A stretch of DNA of 64,000 nt from Pilimelia anulata (GTDB lineage: Bacteria > Actinomycetota > Actinomycetes > Mycobacteriales > Micromonosporaceae): positions 62,001-126,000 of the forward strand of contig NZ_BMQB01000011.1 of the NCBI RefSeq assembly GCF_014647895.1, given 5' to 3'. How positions within the stretch are numbered: the first letter of the stretch is position 1; each line of letters begins with the position of its first letter. The notes beneath the pieces were generated by a model. The model had not been told where the DNA came from. It ran no database searches and saw only the letters and a list, made by a program, of their open reading frames with translations. Shown in pieces: positions 15,864-24,893 of this stretch. The position numbers and the translations under genes were made by a program.

Positions 15864-17841
15864 AGGTGATGCGGGCGCCGCCGCCGGGGTTGTCCGCCGC
15901 GCTGATCGTCCCCCCGTGCCGCTCGACGATCCGCTGGCAGATCGCCAGCCCCAGCCCGCTCCCCGCCACCTCCACGTCCGGGTGGGCCCGGTGGAAGTTG
16001 CCGAAGATCGCCCCGTGCTGCCCGGCCGGGATGCCGATGCCGTTGTCGCTGACCCGGACCGCCACCAGCCCGTCGTCGGCCGCGGTCGCGCTGATGCCGA
16101 CGTGCGGGGTCGTGCCCGGGGTCGCGTACGTGACGGCGTTGTCGATGAGCTGGTCCAGTAACTGCCGGACCAGGCGCGGGTCCGCGTGCACCGCCGGCAG
16201 GGCGTCGACGTGGTACGTCGCCGGGCCACCGCGGGTCGCCCGGACGTCGGCGACCAGGTCGGCCAGCTCCACGTCGGTCGGGGCCAGGGCCGCCTCGGTG
16301 GCGGTGCTGTGGTCGAGCAGGTCGTTGATCAGGTCGCGCATCCGGACGCCGGCGCGGCGGATGCGGTTGACGCTCGTCCGGACCTCGGCGGTGGCCGGGT
16401 GGTCGGGGGTCTCGGCGACGACGTCGGCCAGGAACTCGGTCCAGCCGTCGATCGTGGCCAGCGGGTTGAGCAGGTCGTGGGCGACGACGCCGGCGAAGGC
16501 GGTCAGCTCGTCGCGGTGCCGGCGGTCGGCGGTGACGTCGGTGAAGACGATCACGGCGCGGGCGTCCCGGTCGGCGGTGGCGGGCAGGGCCGTCGCGCGG
16601 ACGTTGAGGATGCGGTCCGGTGCCGGGGCATTGCGGACCAGGACGTCCATCGCCGGCACGTCCTCGCCGGCCAGCGCGCGGACGTAGGCCAGGTCCACGC
16701 CGGCGAGCGGGGCGCCGTCCGGGCGGTACAGGTCGTAGTCGCCCACCCGCTCGGGCGGCGCGCCGGGGCGGCCGAGCAGGGCGGTGGCGGCGGGGTTGCG
16801 CACGACGAACCGGCCGGTCGCGTCGAGCACGCCGACGCCGTCGCTCATCGAGTCGATGATCGCGGTGAGCAGCCCGGCCTGCGCGCCGGCCTCCTGCCGG
16901 GCCCGGGTGAGCTGGGCGACCAGGGCCGCCTTCTCGTCCCGGCCGAGCGCCAGGGCCAGGCCGACGACGGCGACCATGCCGACGAACGCCTGGGCGACCA
17001 GCGCCCGGGCAGTGAAGTCGCCGATCGCGGCGAACGGGCCGTCGCCGCGCAGGGTGAACAGCACGGCGATGGCCCCGACGGCCAGGTCGTGCCCGAGGAC
17101 GAACGACGTACTGAACCGCAGCGCCGCCCAGATCGTCACGCCGAGCAGCAGGAACGCGACCGGCAGGCGGTCCGCGACGGCGAAGCCCACGACGTACACG
17201 ACGGTGGAGCACGCGACCAGGGCCGCGCCCTCGACGAGCCGCCGGGGGTGCGGCAGCCGGGGCAGCCGGGGGCGGCCCGGCGGGCGGGCGGCGAGCCGGG
17301 CGCCGATCCGCAGGCCGATCGCGGCGATGAGCAGGACGCTGACGGTGTTGCGGGTGAGCCAGACGCCGGTGGTCCACGGCGAGTACGAACCGTTGCCGAT
17401 CAGCCACACCGCGGTCGGTCCGATGGCCGCGCCGGCGGCGGTGCTGGCCGCGGCGGCGATGGCCAGGCCCCACAGGTCGCCCAGCCGGGCCATCGGGGCC
17501 CGGCCGCCGGCGCCCCACAGGTGCGGGCAGAGCCGTTCCAGGATCGCCACGCACAGCTTGGTCTGGACGATGTTCGCCACCGCGAACGCCGTGGCCAGCG
17601 GCAGCGCCGCCCCGGTGGCCACGTTCGCGACCAGCGTGACGGCGGCGAGGGCGAGCGGGTCCAGCAGCGGCCACGGGCTGCGCCGCAGGGCGGCGAACCA
17701 GACCACCGCCACGCCGGCCGCCGGCCAGACCAGGCTCAGGTTGGTGCCGTCGAGCACGGTCAGCCGGCCCGCGTACGCGGCGGCCAGGTAGGCGAGCGCG
17801 AACGCGGCGGTCCGGGCGAGGGCGGCGGGGAAGCCGGGCAT
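15835..17841 (-). CDS. Membrane histidine kinase with MASE1, PAS, HisKA and HATPase domains
   Basis: A 668-residue sensor kinase. The N-terminal half is a multi-helix MASE1 sensor (NLSLVWPAAGVAVVWFAAL, VANIVQTKLCVAILERL, TRNTVSVLLIAAIGL), to about residue 290. A PAS domain follows (AIIDSMSDGVGVLDATGRF, about 325-430). The HisKA helix carries the phospho-acceptor His in AGVVAHDLLNPLATIDGW. The HATPase has N-box DQLIDNAVTYA, G1 VSDNGIGIPAG and G2 GSGLGLAICQRIVERH. The ligand of MASE1 domains is unknown. No response regulator is adjacent, so it is an orphan. The ATG at 17841 gives a good N-terminal membrane helix. Confidence 0.92.
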   Translation of the reverse strand: MPGFPAALARTAAFALAYLAAAYAGRLTVLDGTNLSLVWPAAGVAVVWFAALRRSPWPLLDPLALAAVTLVANVATGAALPLATAFAVANIVQTKLCVAILERLCPHLWGAGGRAPMARLGDLWGLAIAAAASTAAGAAIGPTAVWLIGNGSYSPWTTGVWLTRNTVSVLLIAAIGLRIGARLAARPPGRPRLPRLPHPRRLVEGAALVACSTVVYVVGFAVADRLPVAFLLLGVTIWAALRFSTSFVLGHDLAVGAIAVLFTLRGDGPFAAIGDFTARALVAQAFVGMVAVVGLALALGRDEKAALVAQLTRARQEAGAQAGLLTAIIDSMSDGVGVLDATGRFVVRNPAATALLGRPGAPPERVGDYDLYRPDGAPLAGVDLAYVRALAGEDVPAMDVLVRNAPAPDRILNVRATALPATADRDARAVIVFTDVTADRRHRDELTAFAGVVAHDLLNPLATIDGWTEFLADVVAETPDHPATAEVRTSVNRIRRAGVRMRDLINDLLDHSTATEAALAPTDVELADLVADVRATRGGPATYHVDALPAVHADPRLVRQLLDQLIDNAVTYATPGTTPHVGISATAADDGLVAVRVSDNGIGIPAGQHGAIFGNFHRAHPDVEVAGSGLGLAICQRIVERHGGTISAADNPGGGARITFTLPVAASR

Positions 17842-17985
17842 CGGCGCCCTCCCTCCCGCGTCGTTCCGCCCCGCGCGCGGCGGGTGTCCGGTTCGGCGGG
17901 CCGCCGTGCGCGGACCGCCTCCGGTCCGCCCTTTCGGCCCCCGCGGGCGCCGGTTGAGGCATCGACGGCCCCGGCCCGGACGCGC

Positions 17986-18021
17986 GGTGGCCCCGGTCCG
18001 CCGAAGCGGGCCGGGGCCACC
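17986..18021. terminator. Strong hairpin terminator of the peroxidase gene
   Basis: An 11-base perfect stem, GGTGGCCCCGG (17986-17996) with CCGGGGCCACC (18011-18021). It is extended inside by CCGC/GCGG around a CGAA tetraloop. It lies 14 bases beyond the peroxidase stop. Confidence 0.85.
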
Positions 18022-18035
18022 GACGTGGGGACGGG

Positions 18036-21000
18036 CTACCGGACGAGGACCAGGTTCGACTGGGCCGACGTCTGGCTCTCACCCACCGCGTTCACCGCGG
18101 TGACCATGAACCGGTAGCTGCCGGCCGGCAGGGTCACCGTCCGGGCCCGGCTGGTCGCCGGGGCCAGGGGCAGCGCCCGGACCGCGATCACCCGGCTGCC
18201 GGAGTACCGCAGCGCGGTGATCCGGTACCCGGTGATCGCCGTCCCGCCGGTCGCGGCCGGTGCCGTCCAGCGGACCGCGGCCGTGGCCGCCCCGCCGGCG
18301 GCGCCCGAGCTGGCCGTACCGATCCGCGGGGCGCCCGGCACGGTCGCCGGGATCACCACCGCCGAGCGGGCCGAGGCCGCTCCGACGCCGACGGTGTTGA
18401 ACGCGCGCACATCGAACGTGTACGCCCGCCCGTTCACCAGCCCGGTCACCCGGGCCCCGCGCGTCGCCGCCGTGACCCGCATCGTCTTGACCACGGTCGC
18501 GCCCTGGAAGGCCCGCACGTAGTACCCGCCGATGGCCACGCCGCCGTCGCTGGCCGGTGCCGTCCAGCGCACCGTCGCGGTCGTGCTGCCCCGCACGGCC
18601 GACGTCAGCGTCGGCGCCGACGGCGGTCCGACCTGCGGGACGACCGCGTTGCTCGGGGCCGACGCCGGGCCGGTCACCCGGGCGTTGCGGGCCAGCACGA
18701 CGAACGTGTGGCTGACCCCGTTGGGCAGCGGGCTGATCACCGCGCTGGTGGCCGTGCCGGCGGCGTCGACCACCCGCACCGGGTTCGGGTTCCCCGCGGT
18801 GAACACGCGGATCTCGTACCCGGTCAGCGGCACCCCGCCGGTGTCGGCCGGGGCCGTCCAGCGGACCGTGGCCGAGGCGGGCCCGGCCGTCGCGGTGAGC
18901 CCGGTGACCGTGCCGGGTACCCCGGCCGGCGTCACCGAGTTGGACAGCGCGGAGGCGGTCGAGGGGCCGGCGTCGCTGCGCGCGACCACCCGGAACCGGT
19001 ACGCCGTGCCGTTGCTCAGCGCCGGCACCACCGTGCTGGTGACGCCGCCGCCGACCTGGACGGTCTTGACCGGCGCGGTCGAGGTGCCGGCCAGGACCTG
19101 CACGTCGTACCCGGTGACGTCCGACCCGCGGGCCGCCGCCGCCGTCCAGTTGACCGTCGCCGTCGTGTCGCCGGCCACGGCCGTGCCGATCGCCGGGGCG
19201 TCGGGCTCCAGCACCACCGGTACGGCGTCGCCGTCGAAGACGAGCTGCTCGACGTTGCGGACGATGTCGACGCCGTCGGCCAGGCTGCCCCGGGCGTGGG
19301 TCACCCGGACGCCGCCGGGAACCGCGACGATGTCGTAGTTCGCCTGCGTCTCGCTGAACACCGCGACATCGTTGCCAGGCGTCGGCGAGTGCAGGATCTC
19401 CCGGACGATGACGATGTTGCCCGGGTCGATCGTGCCCGCGAGCACGTCCGGCTGCAGCTCCAGCATGCTGTCGGCGCTGCGCACCTCCGTCGCCGGGTCG
19501 GCCGGGTTCGTCCGGACCGACAGGCGGACGTTGAGCATCGCGTCGCCGTCGATGACGTCGTTGCCGCCGCGGCCGGAGATCCGGTCGTCGCCGGCGCCGC
19601 CGATCAGGATGTTGCCGCCGGTGAACTCGTCCGCGCCGCCGAGCAGCTCGCGCAGCCCGCCGACCTTGCCGATCTGCGCGGCGTTGGCCAGCTCGTGCCC
19701 GAGCATGTCCGCGGCCGCGGCATCGTCGCCGGTGAGGACGTCGTTGCCGTTCCAGCCGGAGAGGCCCTCGACCATGTCGTACCGGTCGTTGAGGGCGTCC
19801 AGCGCCGGGTTGACCAGGCCGGTGCGGCGCAGGTCGGCGTCGGTCGGCTGCGGGTCGCCCTTGTGGGTCACCCAGTCGAAGCCGAGCATGCCCTCGTTGC
19901 GCTCCACGCCCGGTCCGGCGACCATCACGTCGTTGCCGCCCTCCGAGTCGTAGTCGTCCGCGCCGCCCTCGCCGATGATGACGTCGTCACCGGGCTGGTT
20001 CGGGTCGTCCTGGAACGGGGCGCCGTTGTCGCCCTGGAGCAGGTCGGCCTGGTCGCCGCCCTGGATCCAGTCGTCGCCGTCGTCGCCGAACACGGTGTCC
20101 GCCGACTCGCCGCCGTAGATGATGTCGTTGCCCGGGCCGCCGAACGTCTCCGACGGGTCCGACCCACCGTTGGTGAAGTCGTTCCCGCGGCCGCCCTGGA
20201 CCAGGTCCAGGCCGCCGCCGGCGCTCAGCGCGTCGTTGCCGTCACCGCCCTTGATGTCGTCGTCGCCGAACGTGTCGGTCATGATGTCGTTGCCCTTGCC
20301 GCCGATGTGCATGTCGTTGCCGGCGCCGCCCTCCATCCGGTCGTCGCCGTCCCCGCCGCGCAGGGTGTCGTCGCCCTCGCTGGAGTTGGCCCTGTCACCG
20401 GCGGCGGTGCCGAGCCACACGACGTGCTTGTCGCCGGCGTACCGCAGGGTGCCGTTCGGCATCCGGGTCAGCAGCTCCGTCTCGTTGTACGGCGTGGCCG
20501 GGTCGTTCGGGACCGCGCCGGACGTGCCGAGCGCCGCCATGTTGAACACGTAGTCCGGCCGGGAGAACGCGTCGGCGGGCAGGCCGTCGACGTCGGTGTT
20601 GCGCTCGATCAGCTCGCTGAACGAGTTGCCCTCCAACTGGGTGAGCAGGTTCAGGCCCGCGGTCCGGCTCAGGTAGTACAGCCGGTCGCCGTCCTGGAGC
20701 CGCTCCATCTGCGTCTCGAACACGAAGTTGAACGTCGGGCCGAGCAGGCCGCCGAACGGCGTCTGCTTCTCGGCCAGGCCGCCGACCCAGAAGTCGACCC
20801 GGTCCAGGCCGGTGGCCGCGGTCGCCCACGCGCCGGTGCCGTCCATGAAGTCGACCGCGTCGCCGGGGGTGCCGGCCACGGTCGGGTCGGCCGCGACGAT
20901 CCGTGCCGCCGCCGCGCGCCGCTGGGCCGCGGTGCCGGTGATGGTCGGGTGCGTGCCGTACGCCGCCACGAAGTTGATCAGCGACTCGTGGTGCCGCAGC

Positions 21001-23081
21001 GCCACGCCGAAGTCGTTCCAGTCCGCGTACGGCTTGAGGACCGACTGCCCGGTCGCCGCGAAGAACTGCCGGCGGGCGGCGTTCAGCGTCGGCATGCCGG
21101 TCTCCCGGCCGCGGGCGATGTTCAGCGTCGCCAGGTCCAGCGGCAGGCCGAGCAGCCGGCTGCGCAGGGCGTCGGTGACGAACTCGTCCAGCTCGTTGCC
21201 GACCTGGTCGGTCATGCCCCGGACGATGTCCCCGGCCGCCTGCTCCGGCGTCCGGCCGCCCGCGGTGTACGCCGGCGGGTTGAGGAACGCGTCCAGCAGC
21301 GCGATGTCGTCACTGGACCCGTCGGCGCGCTTGCGGGCCACCTGCTCGGTCAGCATCGAGTGGCCGAACCGGTACACGACGTGCGCGAACTCCGCGGAGA
21401 TCGCCGAGTTCACGGCGGTGTCGTAGCCGGCGAAGATGTTCACCTGCGGCTGCACCTTGCGGGCGAACTCCTCGAACGCCAGGTGCTGGTACTGCATCTC
21501 GGTGACGAACTTGGCCGCCTGGAACAGCCGCTCGCCGTTCCACGCGCCGCCGCCGAGCTGCCACTCGGCCACGCTGGCCGGGTCCTCGGTGGTCAGCACG
21601 TTCTGGATGTCGCCGACGAGCCGGTTGTGCTCCGAGTGGAAGATCTGGTGCACGGCGGACAGGCCGATGTTCTCGTTGACCCGCCCGTCGCCGGCGATGA
21701 AGTGCGCGTTCAGCATCTCGTCGTCGTACGTGGCCGGGTTGTTGTCGTCGCCCGTGCCGGGGTCGGCGTCCGGGGTTGCCTGGATCCTGGGCGTGCCCGG
21801 GTTGTTGTCGTGGTCCACCGCGCCGGGCGTGGCGTGGTGGGCGATGTCGTCCAGGAACCCGTGCCCGGTGCGCACGGTGTCGCCCGGCAGACCCACGCCC
21901 GCGCCGCCGTTGGCGGCCGGGTTGCCCTCGACCAGCACGCCGCCGGGGCGCACGATCTGCGGGAAGCCGTTGGGGCCGCGGACGAACTTCCCGTACTGGT
22001 CGGTGGCCAGCAGCGGGACGTTCACCACGTCGGCGTCGGTGAGCGCGATGCCGAGCATCGTGCGCGCCTGCGCCTTGGTGGACGCCCAGGTGGCCAGCCC
22101 GCCGTCGGCGCCGGTCTGGAGCCGGCCGGTGGCCACCGGGCGGCCGCCGACCAGCTCGTACTGGCGCAGGAAGACCTGGTGCGCCGGGTGCGAGGCGTAC
22201 GTCTGGCTCTGGTCGACGAACGTCGCGGTCTGGTTGGTGGCCTCGCGGACGTCGTCGGCGCTCTCGTCCACGGCCGGGGTGGCCGGGTTGTCGCCGAGGA
22301 AGCCGTCCGGGCCGGGCTGGTTCTGCGAGCGGGTCAGCACCATGAAGTTGGTCGGGCTGCCCGGCCGGTACAGCGGGTCGTCCGGCTGCAGCGGCATGTA
22401 GACGGTCCCGCCGCCCTTGTTGACCAGGTCGAGGCCGTGGTCGAAGAACTGGCCGAACAGGGTGAACCACGAGTTGTACGGCGCGGACAGGCCCGCGTCC
22501 GGCGCCACGTTGGGGATCTCGAACGAGCCCTGCGCGTTCGGCGTCGCGCCGGGGCCGGCGGCGGCGACCGCGGCCGGGTTGGCCGGCGTCTGGTCGACGA
22601 CGAGGTTGCTGACCACGCGCGGCTCGGCGTCGTTGACCAGGCCCCTCTTCTGCGCGTACGAGGTGGGGTCGCCGACCTGGATCGGGCCGGGGCCGTCGGG
22701 GTCGGCCGCCCACGGCTGCGCCGCCCGGTACGACGGGTCGGTGAGCCGGATGAACGGCTGGTCCGCCGCGCCGTACTTGGACCGGCCGGCGACGAGGTTG
22801 TTCAGCGTCCCGTCCACGGTCCGCAGGCCGAACGGCAGTTCGGCGCCCTGCCTGGCCTGGTTCGGGATCTGGTTCGGCCCGCTGCCGAGCAGCGACCCGC
22901 CGGCCGCGTGCGCCTCGGCGATCTTGATCTGTTGCAGGATGAATTTCAGGTCGGAGGGGTTCAGGTTGAACCCCTGCCCGACGGGCGCCGCCGCCCCCGC
23001 GGCGCTCGGCGCCAGGGGGGCCAGGCCGGCGCCGAGCGCCAGGCCGACGGTGGCCGCGAGCAGTGTGCGGAGCTTGCCCAT
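18036..23081 (-). CDS. Giant secreted animal-type heme peroxidase with RTX repeats and four FN3 domains
   Basis: A 1681-residue secreted protein. The ATG at 23081 is followed by a signal peptide (MGKLRTLLAATVGLALGAGL). Residues about 40-870 form an animal-type (peroxinectin-like) heme peroxidase. Motifs include FGQFFDHGLDL near 212 (distal His region), AVHQIFHSEHNRL near 480 and VVYRFGHSML near 572 (likely proximal His). Calcium-binding RTX nonapeptides follow at about 890-1060 (GGDGDDRMEGGAGND and similar), with a second short RTX group near 1160. Four FN3 domains (about 1290-1681) form the C-terminus. Expected activity is peroxide-dependent halide or phenol oxidation outside the cell. No type I secretion genes are near; the signal peptide implies Sec export. 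Confidence 0.92.
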   Translation of the reverse strand: MGKLRTLLAATVGLALGAGLAPLAPSAAGAAAPVGQGFNLNPSDLKFILQQIKIAEAHAAGGSLLGSGPNQIPNQARQGAELPFGLRTVDGTLNNLVAGRSKYGAADQPFIRLTDPSYRAAQPWAADPDGPGPIQVGDPTSYAQKRGLVNDAEPRVVSNLVVDQTPANPAAVAAAGPGATPNAQGSFEIPNVAPDAGLSAPYNSWFTLFGQFFDHGLDLVNKGGGTVYMPLQPDDPLYRPGSPTNFMVLTRSQNQPGPDGFLGDNPATPAVDESADDVREATNQTATFVDQSQTYASHPAHQVFLRQYELVGGRPVATGRLQTGADGGLATWASTKAQARTMLGIALTDADVVNVPLLATDQYGKFVRGPNGFPQIVRPGGVLVEGNPAANGGAGVGLPGDTVRTGHGFLDDIAHHATPGAVDHDNNPGTPRIQATPDADPGTGDDNNPATYDDEMLNAHFIAGDGRVNENIGLSAVHQIFHSEHNRLVGDIQNVLTTEDPASVAEWQLGGGAWNGERLFQAAKFVTEMQYQHLAFEEFARKVQPQVNIFAGYDTAVNSAISAEFAHVVYRFGHSMLTEQVARKRADGSSDDIALLDAFLNPPAYTAGGRTPEQAAGDIVRGMTDQVGNELDEFVTDALRSRLLGLPLDLATLNIARGRETGMPTLNAARRQFFAATGQSVLKPYADWNDFGVALRHHESLINFVAAYGTHPTITGTAAQRRAAAARIVAADPTVAGTPGDAVDFMDGTGAWATAATGLDRVDFWVGGLAEKQTPFGGLLGPTFNFVFETQMERLQDGDRLYYLSRTAGLNLLTQLEGNSFSELIERNTDVDGLPADAFSRPDYVFNMAALGTSGAVPNDPATPYNETELLTRMPNGTLRYAGDKHVVWLGTAAGDRANSSEGDDTLRGGDGDDRMEGGAGNDMHIGGKGNDIMTDTFGDDDIKGGDGNDALSAGGGLDLVQGGRGNDFTNGGSDPSETFGGPGNDIIYGGESADTVFGDDGDDWIQGGDQADLLQGDNGAPFQDDPNQPGDDVIIGEGGADDYDSEGGNDVMVAGPGVERNEGMLGFDWVTHKGDPQPTDADLRRTGLVNPALDALNDRYDMVEGLSGWNGNDVLTGDDAAAADMLGHELANAAQIGKVGGLRELLGGADEFTGGNILIGGAGDDRISGRGGNDVIDGDAMLNVRLSVRTNPADPATEVRSADSMLELQPDVLAGTIDPGNIVIVREILHSPTPGNDVAVFSETQANYDIVAVPGGVRVTHARGSLADGVDIVRNVEQLVFDGDAVPVVLEPDAPAIGTAVAGDTTATVNWTAAAARGSDVTGYDVQVLAGTSTAPVKTVQVGGGVTSTVVPALSNGTAYRFRVVARSDAGPSTASALSNSVTPAGVPGTVTGLTATAGPASATVRWTAPADTGGVPLTGYEIRVFTAGNPNPVRVVDAAGTATSAVISPLPNGVSHTFVVLARNARVTGPASAPSNAVVPQVGPPSAPTLTSAVRGSTTATVRWTAPASDGGVAIGGYYVRAFQGATVVKTMRVTAATRGARVTGLVNGRAYTFDVRAFNTVGVGAASARSAVVIPATVPGAPRIGTASSGAAGGAATAAVRWTAPAATGGTAITGYRITALRYSGSRVIAVRALPLAPATSRARTVTLPAGSYRFMVTAVNAVGESQTSAQSNLVLVR

Positions 23082-23541
23082 GGGCTGCCTCTCACCTCGG
23101 GTAACGGATGCCGGATCGTTGCCCGCCCGCCTGTCGTCGACCTGTGTGGATAGGCCCGACTGGCCCGATTCACGCGGCTTTGCCCACGGGCCCCGCACAG
23201 CCGGCATCGGCCGCCCGCCGCAGCCCGCCGCCGTCCCGTCACCCGGCCGCCCCGCCCGGTCGGGGGCGCCCGCCGAACGGCGACCCGCACCCCCGACCGG
23301 ACCGCCGCGCCGCCGCCGATCGGCCGGGCGCGCCTCGGCCGGATCGCCGCCGGGCGGCAGCGGCGCTGCCGCCCGGGCAGCATTCAGCCGCCACAGCCCG
23401 GCCCCGGGATACCGGCCGGTAGCGCCGCGGGATTTTCGGGGTTTTGATCGAAGACCTTGAATATCCAGGGGTACTGCCCCAGAATTGCCCCACCCCCGCC
23501 GCCGTCATCTCGTCCCACCCGACGAAAGGATCGGCTCCCCC
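23082..23541. other. Divergent intergenic region
   Basis: 460 bases between the divergent peroxidase and metalloprotease genes. The segment nearest the protease (23430-23540) is less GC-rich and probably carries its promoter. I see no gene, no palindrome of note and no repeat. Confidence 0.6.
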
Positions 23542-24747
23542 ATGCTGGTTTCCCGCGGGCTCCCCCTGCTCGCCGCTGTCCTGTCCCTGCCGCTGCTGGC
23601 CACCCCCGCCGCCGCGGCCGACCCCCACCCCGTACCGCGGCCGCTCGGCGCGCCGGTCGACGCCTCCCGCGCCGCCACCGCCGCCCGGACCGCGCTCGCC
23701 GCGGACCCTATGACCGCGGCCGTCACCCTGCGCACGGCCGACCCCGGCGCCGTCCGGGCCGACGCCGACCGGCTCGACCTCGACCTCGACGGCCGCGAGC
23801 CGGTCCGGCTGCGCCGCGACTGGACCGCGCCCACCGCCGACGGCGGCCTCGTCTGGGCCGGGCGGGTCGGCGCCGGCGACGACGCGGTCACCCTCGTCCG
23901 GCGCGCCGACGGCATCACCGGCTCGGTCCGGGTCGGCGCCGAGCTGTACCGCATCCAGCCCGTACCCGGCGTCGGCCACGCCGCGATCCGGGTCAACGAG
24001 GACGCCCGGCCGCCCGACCACCCGGTCGGCGCGCCCGACGCCGAGCCGGGCGGGGTCGACCTCGCCCCGCAGCACGCGGCCGCCGCGCCGAACACGACCA
24101 TCCGGGTCATGGTCGCCGCCAGCAAGGACGCCATCGCCGCGCACACCGGTGACTTCAAGTCCCTGGTCGAGCTGGCCGTCGCCGAGACCAACCAGAGCTA
24201 CCGCAACGGCGACATCGCCATCGACCTGGAGCTGGCCGGCTACGTCCCCACCGACTACGCCGACACCGGCGGGGTCTCCCGCGACCTCAACGCGCTCAAG
24301 GGCAAGAACGACGGCAAGCTCGACGACCTGCACGCCAAGCGGGACGAGCTGCGCGCCGACGTGGTCGCCCTGATCACCGAGAAGGGCGACGCCTGCGGCG
24401 TCGCGCCGGGCCTCGACGTCCAGGCCGACGCGGCGTTCGTGGTGGCCACCCGCAAGTGCGCCACCGGGTACTACACGTTCGGCCACGAGATCGGGCACCT
24501 GCAGGGCGCCTCGCACGACAAGGCGCAGGGCACGAACAACAAGTACGCCTACGGGCACGGGTACCAGCGCGACGGGCAGTGGCGCACGATCATGTCGTAC
24601 GAGTGCCCGAAGAAGTGCAAGCGGATCCAGCACTGGTCCAACCCGCGCAAGCAGTACGAGGGCCAGGCGCTCGGCACGGCGGCCGCGGAGGACAACGCCA
24701 GGGTGCTGAACCAGACAGCGGCGAGGATCGGCGCTTTCCGGCCGTAG
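23542..24747 (+). CDS. Secreted reprolysin-like zinc metalloprotease
   Basis: A 401-residue secreted protease. The signal peptide is MLVSRGLPLLAAVLSLPLLA, ending at TPAAAADP. A propeptide-like region of about 150 residues follows, then a metzincin catalytic domain opening TTIRVMVAASKDA. The zinc site HEIGHLQGASHD gives the HExxHxxxxxH/D pattern, and downstream MSYECPKKCK supplies the Met-turn. Several Cys in the last 100 residues likely pair. It belongs to the M12 (reprolysin-like) group. Start ATG 23542 has GAAAGGA about 12 bases upstream. No catalytic residue is missing. Confidence 0.92.
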   Translation: MLVSRGLPLLAAVLSLPLLATPAAAADPHPVPRPLGAPVDASRAATAARTALAADPMTAAVTLRTADPGAVRADADRLDLDLDGREPVRLRRDWTAPTADGGLVWAGRVGAGDDAVTLVRRADGITGSVRVGAELYRIQPVPGVGHAAIRVNEDARPPDHPVGAPDAEPGGVDLAPQHAAAAPNTTIRVMVAASKDAIAAHTGDFKSLVELAVAETNQSYRNGDIAIDLELAGYVPTDYADTGGVSRDLNALKGKNDGKLDDLHAKRDELRADVVALITEKGDACGVAPGLDVQADAAFVVATRKCATGYYTFGHEIGHLQGASHDKAQGTNNKYAYGHGYQRDGQWRTIMSYECPKKCKRIQHWSNPRKQYEGQALGTAAAEDNARVLNQTAARIGAFRP

Positions 24748-24757
24748 CCGCGGTTCG

Positions 24758-24798
24758 CGCGCCGTCGGGCCCCCACCACCCCGGAGCCCGGCGGCGCG
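24758..24798. terminator. Hairpin terminator of the metalloprotease gene
   Basis: CGCGCCGTCGGGC at 24758-24770 pairs with GCCCGGCGGCGCG at 24786-24798, with one G-U position and a 15-base loop. It starts 11 bases after the stop codon. Confidence 0.7.
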
Positions 24799-24893
24799 CC
24801 TTCCTCCCGGTCCGCCCGATCATCCGATGTCGACGGTCGGCGCCCGCTCGTTCCCCGTACGGGAGATGCCCGCGCGGGAACGGAGGACCCGAC

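Noticed and set aside
11400..15900. Insertion sequence or phage as the cause of the cassette lesions
   Set aside because: No transposase fragment, terminal inverted repeats or target duplications at the lesion sites; they are small indels and internal deletions.
19500..20400. A type I secretion locus for the RTX protein
   Set aside because: No ABC exporter or membrane-fusion gene in the window, and the protein has an N-terminal Sec signal.
18708..23153. A 1481-codon plus-strand frame opposite the peroxidase gene, and similar long antisense frames elsewhere (for example 37394-41359 minus)
   Set aside because: Extreme third-position GC removes stop codons from antisense frames; these have Arg/Pro/Gly/Val-rich composition, no domains and no ribosome-binding site, while the opposite strand has clear domains.
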